NCBI RefSeq assembly: GCF_019059575.1
Contig: NW_024881571.1
Span: forward strand, 682,001-746,000
From: Amphibalanus amphitrite
Lineage: Eukaryota; Arthropoda; Thecostraca; Balanomorpha; Balanidae
DNA length: 64,000 bases
Reading direction: 5' to 3'
Shown here one piece after another: positions 60,560 through 64,000 of this stretch (within the stretch, counting starts at the first letter, position 1; each line of letters starts with the position of its first letter). The position numbers were made by a program, and so were the translations under genes. Under the pieces are notes generated by a model. That model did no database searches. It saw only the letters and a program-made list of their open reading frames with translations, and was not told where the DNA came from.

Positions 60560-63500
60560 GGCCTGAGGACGGAATGGGTCAACCTCACACCAAAATTTAT
60601 GGAGACAATCCCACAGAATGTGAATCCTTACAAGCACGCGCAAAGTATGAAGGAAATCAGTCATTTTTAGGCCTGTAAGATGACCTCTGAGATTACAAAA
60701 AGATAGTACAATTAACCCCAGCCCCAGCACAAGAGCAAATGTGACATCAGACCCCATGATGTGTGGAACCATCCTTCAAGCTAATCCCTTACACTGTAGG
60801 AAGTGACTAGAAAGTAGGAGTCAATTTTGGATGGAATTGCCATAGGTATCTGTTATTGAGATGTAAGGGCCTGGGCATGTTCAATGTGAAACCCCAACAT
60901 GAATGGGCTTATGCCTTATGGTGTATCAACCTTCTAACTTCCTCCTAATGCCAGTGCACAAATGCAAGTGCAATTCCCTACAACTCATGATGTTCTTCCA
61001 TGTAAAATAACCTTTTAGAACTTGTTAATTTTATGACCCTTAAAATATGCTTTTCATCCAATAAGTTAGCTAATCCTGATAACCTATGCCTGGGTATTGA
61101 GCATGGAGCATAAGTTGTTTTTTTATTCTTCCCTATAGCTTAGTTGGTACAACACCAATACTCTTGGCCCTTGAGCCCTCTTTATTATACAGAGCTACCC
61201 TACCCCATGCTCAGTTTCCATGGAAACATGAGCAAAATTGCCAGTTTTGCTTAGAAACATTTCCATGAAAGCTGAGCACTAATGCCTGGTAGCATGAGGT
61301 AGCAGCGTGCCATGAGACAGGGTCTTGATAGTAAGAGGTTTGAGTCTCTTGGACATTCTGACTCAATATAGGGTATGAGTACCATTACTAACAGGATTTA
61401 GAAAGTTTGAGGTTGTTAGGAGCAGCTGCCAGTTGAGTGGGATGGACCATGTCCAAGCTCCAGCTCTGAGTGCATTTGATTTTAGCATCTTTAGTCTCCT
61501 AATTCCCTAAAACCAGCTGATCAAAGTCAAACACATCAACTTGAACTTGGGGCCCAGACTGGAAAACATCCATATGATACGCCAGATGCCCTTGAGACCT
61601 TCTTGCACCAAAATTGGGTGCAAATGATTTTACACTGAAATTTCTGCATGATTTGTGCCAAAAATTGGATGCCTTTTTATGCCAAAATCAACCCACTTTT
61701 GTAAAAAGCACAAGTGCACATGCCACATCTTCCAATCAGGACTACATCAACCACACAGTATTTTATTGCCTTGAACCAGCGCTTTCCAGGGTCTTGGTCA
61801 CTCTCCCATGTTTGAACGTCCGAATGAGTTTTTTTTATAATTTCCACAGCAACCCATTACCTACCGCAATTTGCGTAATGTAACCTGTAGGATCTGCCTA
61901 CGTTTTTCTATCCACTTTAAAATTGGAGCAATATATATTTTGAAAAAATGTTGTGGAGAAAACTTCCCTAAAAGTAAACAATAGTTCTGCAATATATGCT
62001 GACAGTCGCTGAGAACTTAATCAATCTAAAAAAGGAATAATAAAGAGTCATATCCTCCTTACACTATGACTATAACAAAAAATGATCCTCAAATAAACCA
62101 TTCAAACAGCAATAAAAATATTTCAGAATTTTCTTACCACTTCGAGACGTTCCGCACCTGGATTCTGGAATATTTATAGGTCTGCTAGTGATATAATCAA
62201 CAATATTCAGCGTATTCAGCTACAAAACCTTGTACAAAACTAACAAACGCCCCAGTTGTCCCGAAATTGAAGTACGTCTATTGCGCATCGGTTATGTAGC
62301 AAACTACGGCTACCAAATTAGGGGAATCCCTTAGATATAGAAGGCTGAAGGGGAGAGGAATCTTGCTGAAGGGCATCTACTCCTCAACAGTTCCGGAGTG
62401 TAACTAGTAAAGTAATCTTGCGCCGCTCGCTCTGTCGGCGGAGGGCCAGGACTGTCGGGACTCGGGACTCGGGACTCGGGTCTGCACATTGCCGAATGTG
62501 GTGTAGCTAATATTGCAGAAATAATGTTAACGCTTATATCTATGCGGTTTATGCAAAAGTGCACTTTCATTGGGTTTTGTGATTTGTCCTCCATTTACGA
62601 AACTTCGTCTAAGCCGCCTAGTTGGACATCTGAACAAGAACGAAGTAGAAGTGAGCGTACCACCATGCTTTCCCCATGGCATGGCAGTTCAGTTCGAGGA
62701 AAGCCTTGAAGCCATTACAAAATCGAGGACTTCGCTGTCTGCTTACTTGTCATGAGGACTGAGGTATACTATGTAACAATGCAAAGGCTTTCCTAAACAC
62801 GATCAACGATGCTCCAGGTGAGAAACGATAGACGTGTAATCTGCGTCCTGCGCCTACCCCAAAAAGTATAATAACATTATTACGATTTACGAGTCGCATT
62901 CAGAGTCAACGTGGACTGGATCGTGGATACCGAAGGCATTCACACAATTCTTCCGCGACAAGACCCATCACAGAACTGACATTTGTATAATTTTGTATTG
63001 GAGCTGTGATCATCACGTGATACAATCGTTTGTCACCAGCACTGAGAGAATAAACATTACGAATAAAACGTCGGTCTTAACAAACCGGACAAAGCGAACT
63101 CTCCATTCTGCAATTAAGCCAGTTCACTGAAAAGTTAACCCACAAAATAGCACAAGTCATCAAGTACATGGAATGGGATGGACCAAGCACCGATGTGATA
63201 AGATATTTTTGGTGGCATCGCGTCGCATCATTTCCGTGGTACAACCACGAGCCGTTTTATCATTTTCTGTATTTTTATGGATTTTCTATTTTTTGGTGGA
63301 TTCTCGGTGTCTACGAGAGAACTTTGTAATCTAACTTGATGACAGCACAACCGACAGAGCGATGTGGGCAGCGCCGCCGACGCCGTCCGCCGGTCGCCGG
63401 CGGGGGCGCGGCGCGGACCGGTGGGGACCAGCCGCGCCGCGTCCCTGCAGCGGCCGGTGGGCGGCGCCGCTGCCACCGGCGCCGCCCACCCCGCTCCGCC

Positions 63501-63764
63501 CGTTGGCGCACCGAGGGGAACCCGACACTGGTACACTGCACAGTCCTCCTAGAGCACAAATCGGCCTGACGATCGCCGTCTGCCGCCGCTGGAGCCCCTG
63601 AGGGGCGCCGCGCGCCGCCACCACCGCCGTCACCGGCCGCCGCGCGCGCGTCCGCCGGCCCCGCCTCGGAGCAGTCTCGTCATTCGAGCCGTCGGGCGCG
63701 CGCAGCGGCGGTCGGCGCGTCAGCGGCGGCGGCGCGCGCTGTCCCCCGCCGTCAGCGCCGCGCG
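60560..63764. other. intergenic between BTB gene 5' end and antizyme 3' end
   Basis: The left part holds the BTB upstream region and 5'UTR; the right part should hold the antizyme 3'UTR. The stretch 60780-62300 is AT-rich, with a tRNA-A-box-like TAGCTTAGTTGGTACAACACC near 61138 and a B-box-like GGTTTGAGTCTC near 61338, possibly decayed SINE pieces. A short hairpin lies near 61213-61235. Three copies of GGGACTC occur near 62457. From 63355 to 63760 the sequence is very GC-rich, with low-complexity frames on both strands and no motif. Confidence 0.45.
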
Positions 63765-63966
63765 CTACTCGATGGCGTAGGCCAGGTACAGATGGTCCTG
63801 GTCGCCGCGAGCGGGAATGATGTCACTTCCCGGCGCGATCGGCGCGAACCCGAGGAACATGAAGGTGCGCACCAGACTGGCGCGGTCCTCCCTGTTCTTC
63901 CTCAGGCTGATGACGACGTGAGTGGCCTGCAGCGTCTCTTCGGCGAACTCCAAGAGAGAGACGAAT
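63765..63966 (-). CDS. ornithine decarboxylase antizyme, C-terminal exon (partial)
   Basis: This exon encodes the last 67 residues of ODC antizyme, the polyamine-induced protein that binds ornithine decarboxylase, blocks it and sends it to the 26S proteasome without ubiquitin. Recognisable pieces are FVSLLEFAEETLQATHVVIS, then KNREDRASLVRTFMFLGF and the C-terminal DHLYLAYAIE before the TAG. The acceptor is TCCATTGTCCGCAG at 63967. The N-terminal exons, including the site of the +1 ribosomal frameshift that antizyme mRNAs use, lie right of the window. Length and motif order match the end of animal antizymes. Confidence 0.93.
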
Positions 63967-64000
63967 CTGCGGACAATGGAGAGAGACAACAGTCAGGCAA

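Noticed and set aside
61138-61350. tRNA gene suggested by TAGCTTAGTTGGTACAACACC and GGTTTGAGTCTC
   Set aside because: The two boxes are about 190 bp apart and no cloverleaf can be drawn; at most decayed SINE fragments.
63336-63601. GC-rich open frames beside antizyme
   Set aside because: Arg/Pro/Ala low complexity in every frame on both strands, no motif, and the region most likely belongs to the antizyme 3' flank.

Overview
This window looks like arthropod nuclear DNA. The genes are split by GT-AG introns. The coding exons are GC-rich and sit among AT-rich, transposon-filled spacers. A block of the arthropod telomere repeat (CCTAA/TTAGG)n lies at 18729-18973. Several genes have clear arthropod or animal orthologues: a lola/tramtrack-like BTB zinc finger, a Tsf2/melanotransferrin-like protein, and mitoferrin. 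A crustacean is plausible, but the sequence alone does not settle the lineage.

Genes from left to right: (1) minus strand, 2043-2427, the 5' coding exon of a CELF/Bruno RNA-binding protein, whose remaining exons lie left of the window; (2) minus strand, 6637-14923, a complete three-exon mitoferrin (SLC25A28/37-type iron carrier); (3) plus strand, about 22824-26471, a six-exon coiled-coil protein resembling CCDC181/MAP9, ending in a GIY-YIG-like domain; (4) plus strand, 30830-36492, a complete eight-exon mitochondrial ribosomal protein L3; (5) plus strand, 37359-48934, a two-lobed, probably GPI-anchored transferrin 2/melanotransferrin; (6) minus strand, 51183-60559, a five-exon BTB protein with two C2H2 fingers; (7) minus strand, 63765-63966, the C-terminal exon of ornithine decarboxylase antizyme. 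These are unrelated housekeeping and regulatory genes, not an operon-like system. Mitoferrin and the transferrin both belong to iron-handling families, but the transferrin has lost most of its iron ligands.

The spacers and introns are full of mobile DNA, much of it with readable target-site duplications: a 3.03-kb inverted-repeat element ending 17 bp before the mitoferrin start codon; a 770-bp foldback element whose loop is telomeric repeat; a 2.59-kb element with perfect 29-bp termini; a 3.24-kb hAT-type element with a second inverted-repeat element nested inside; two TTAA-flanked elements; a 165-bp hAT MITE; two 5'-truncated LINEs; and a young-looking Ty3/Gypsy LTR retrotransposon (54663-60120) inside the first coding intron of the BTB gene. 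Long GA/CT microsatellites lie at 3317-3549 and 45413-45678.

Exon borders were read by eye from splice consensus and reading phase. No database search was possible. Orthologue names rest on recognised motifs, and element superfamilies rest on termini and duplication length.
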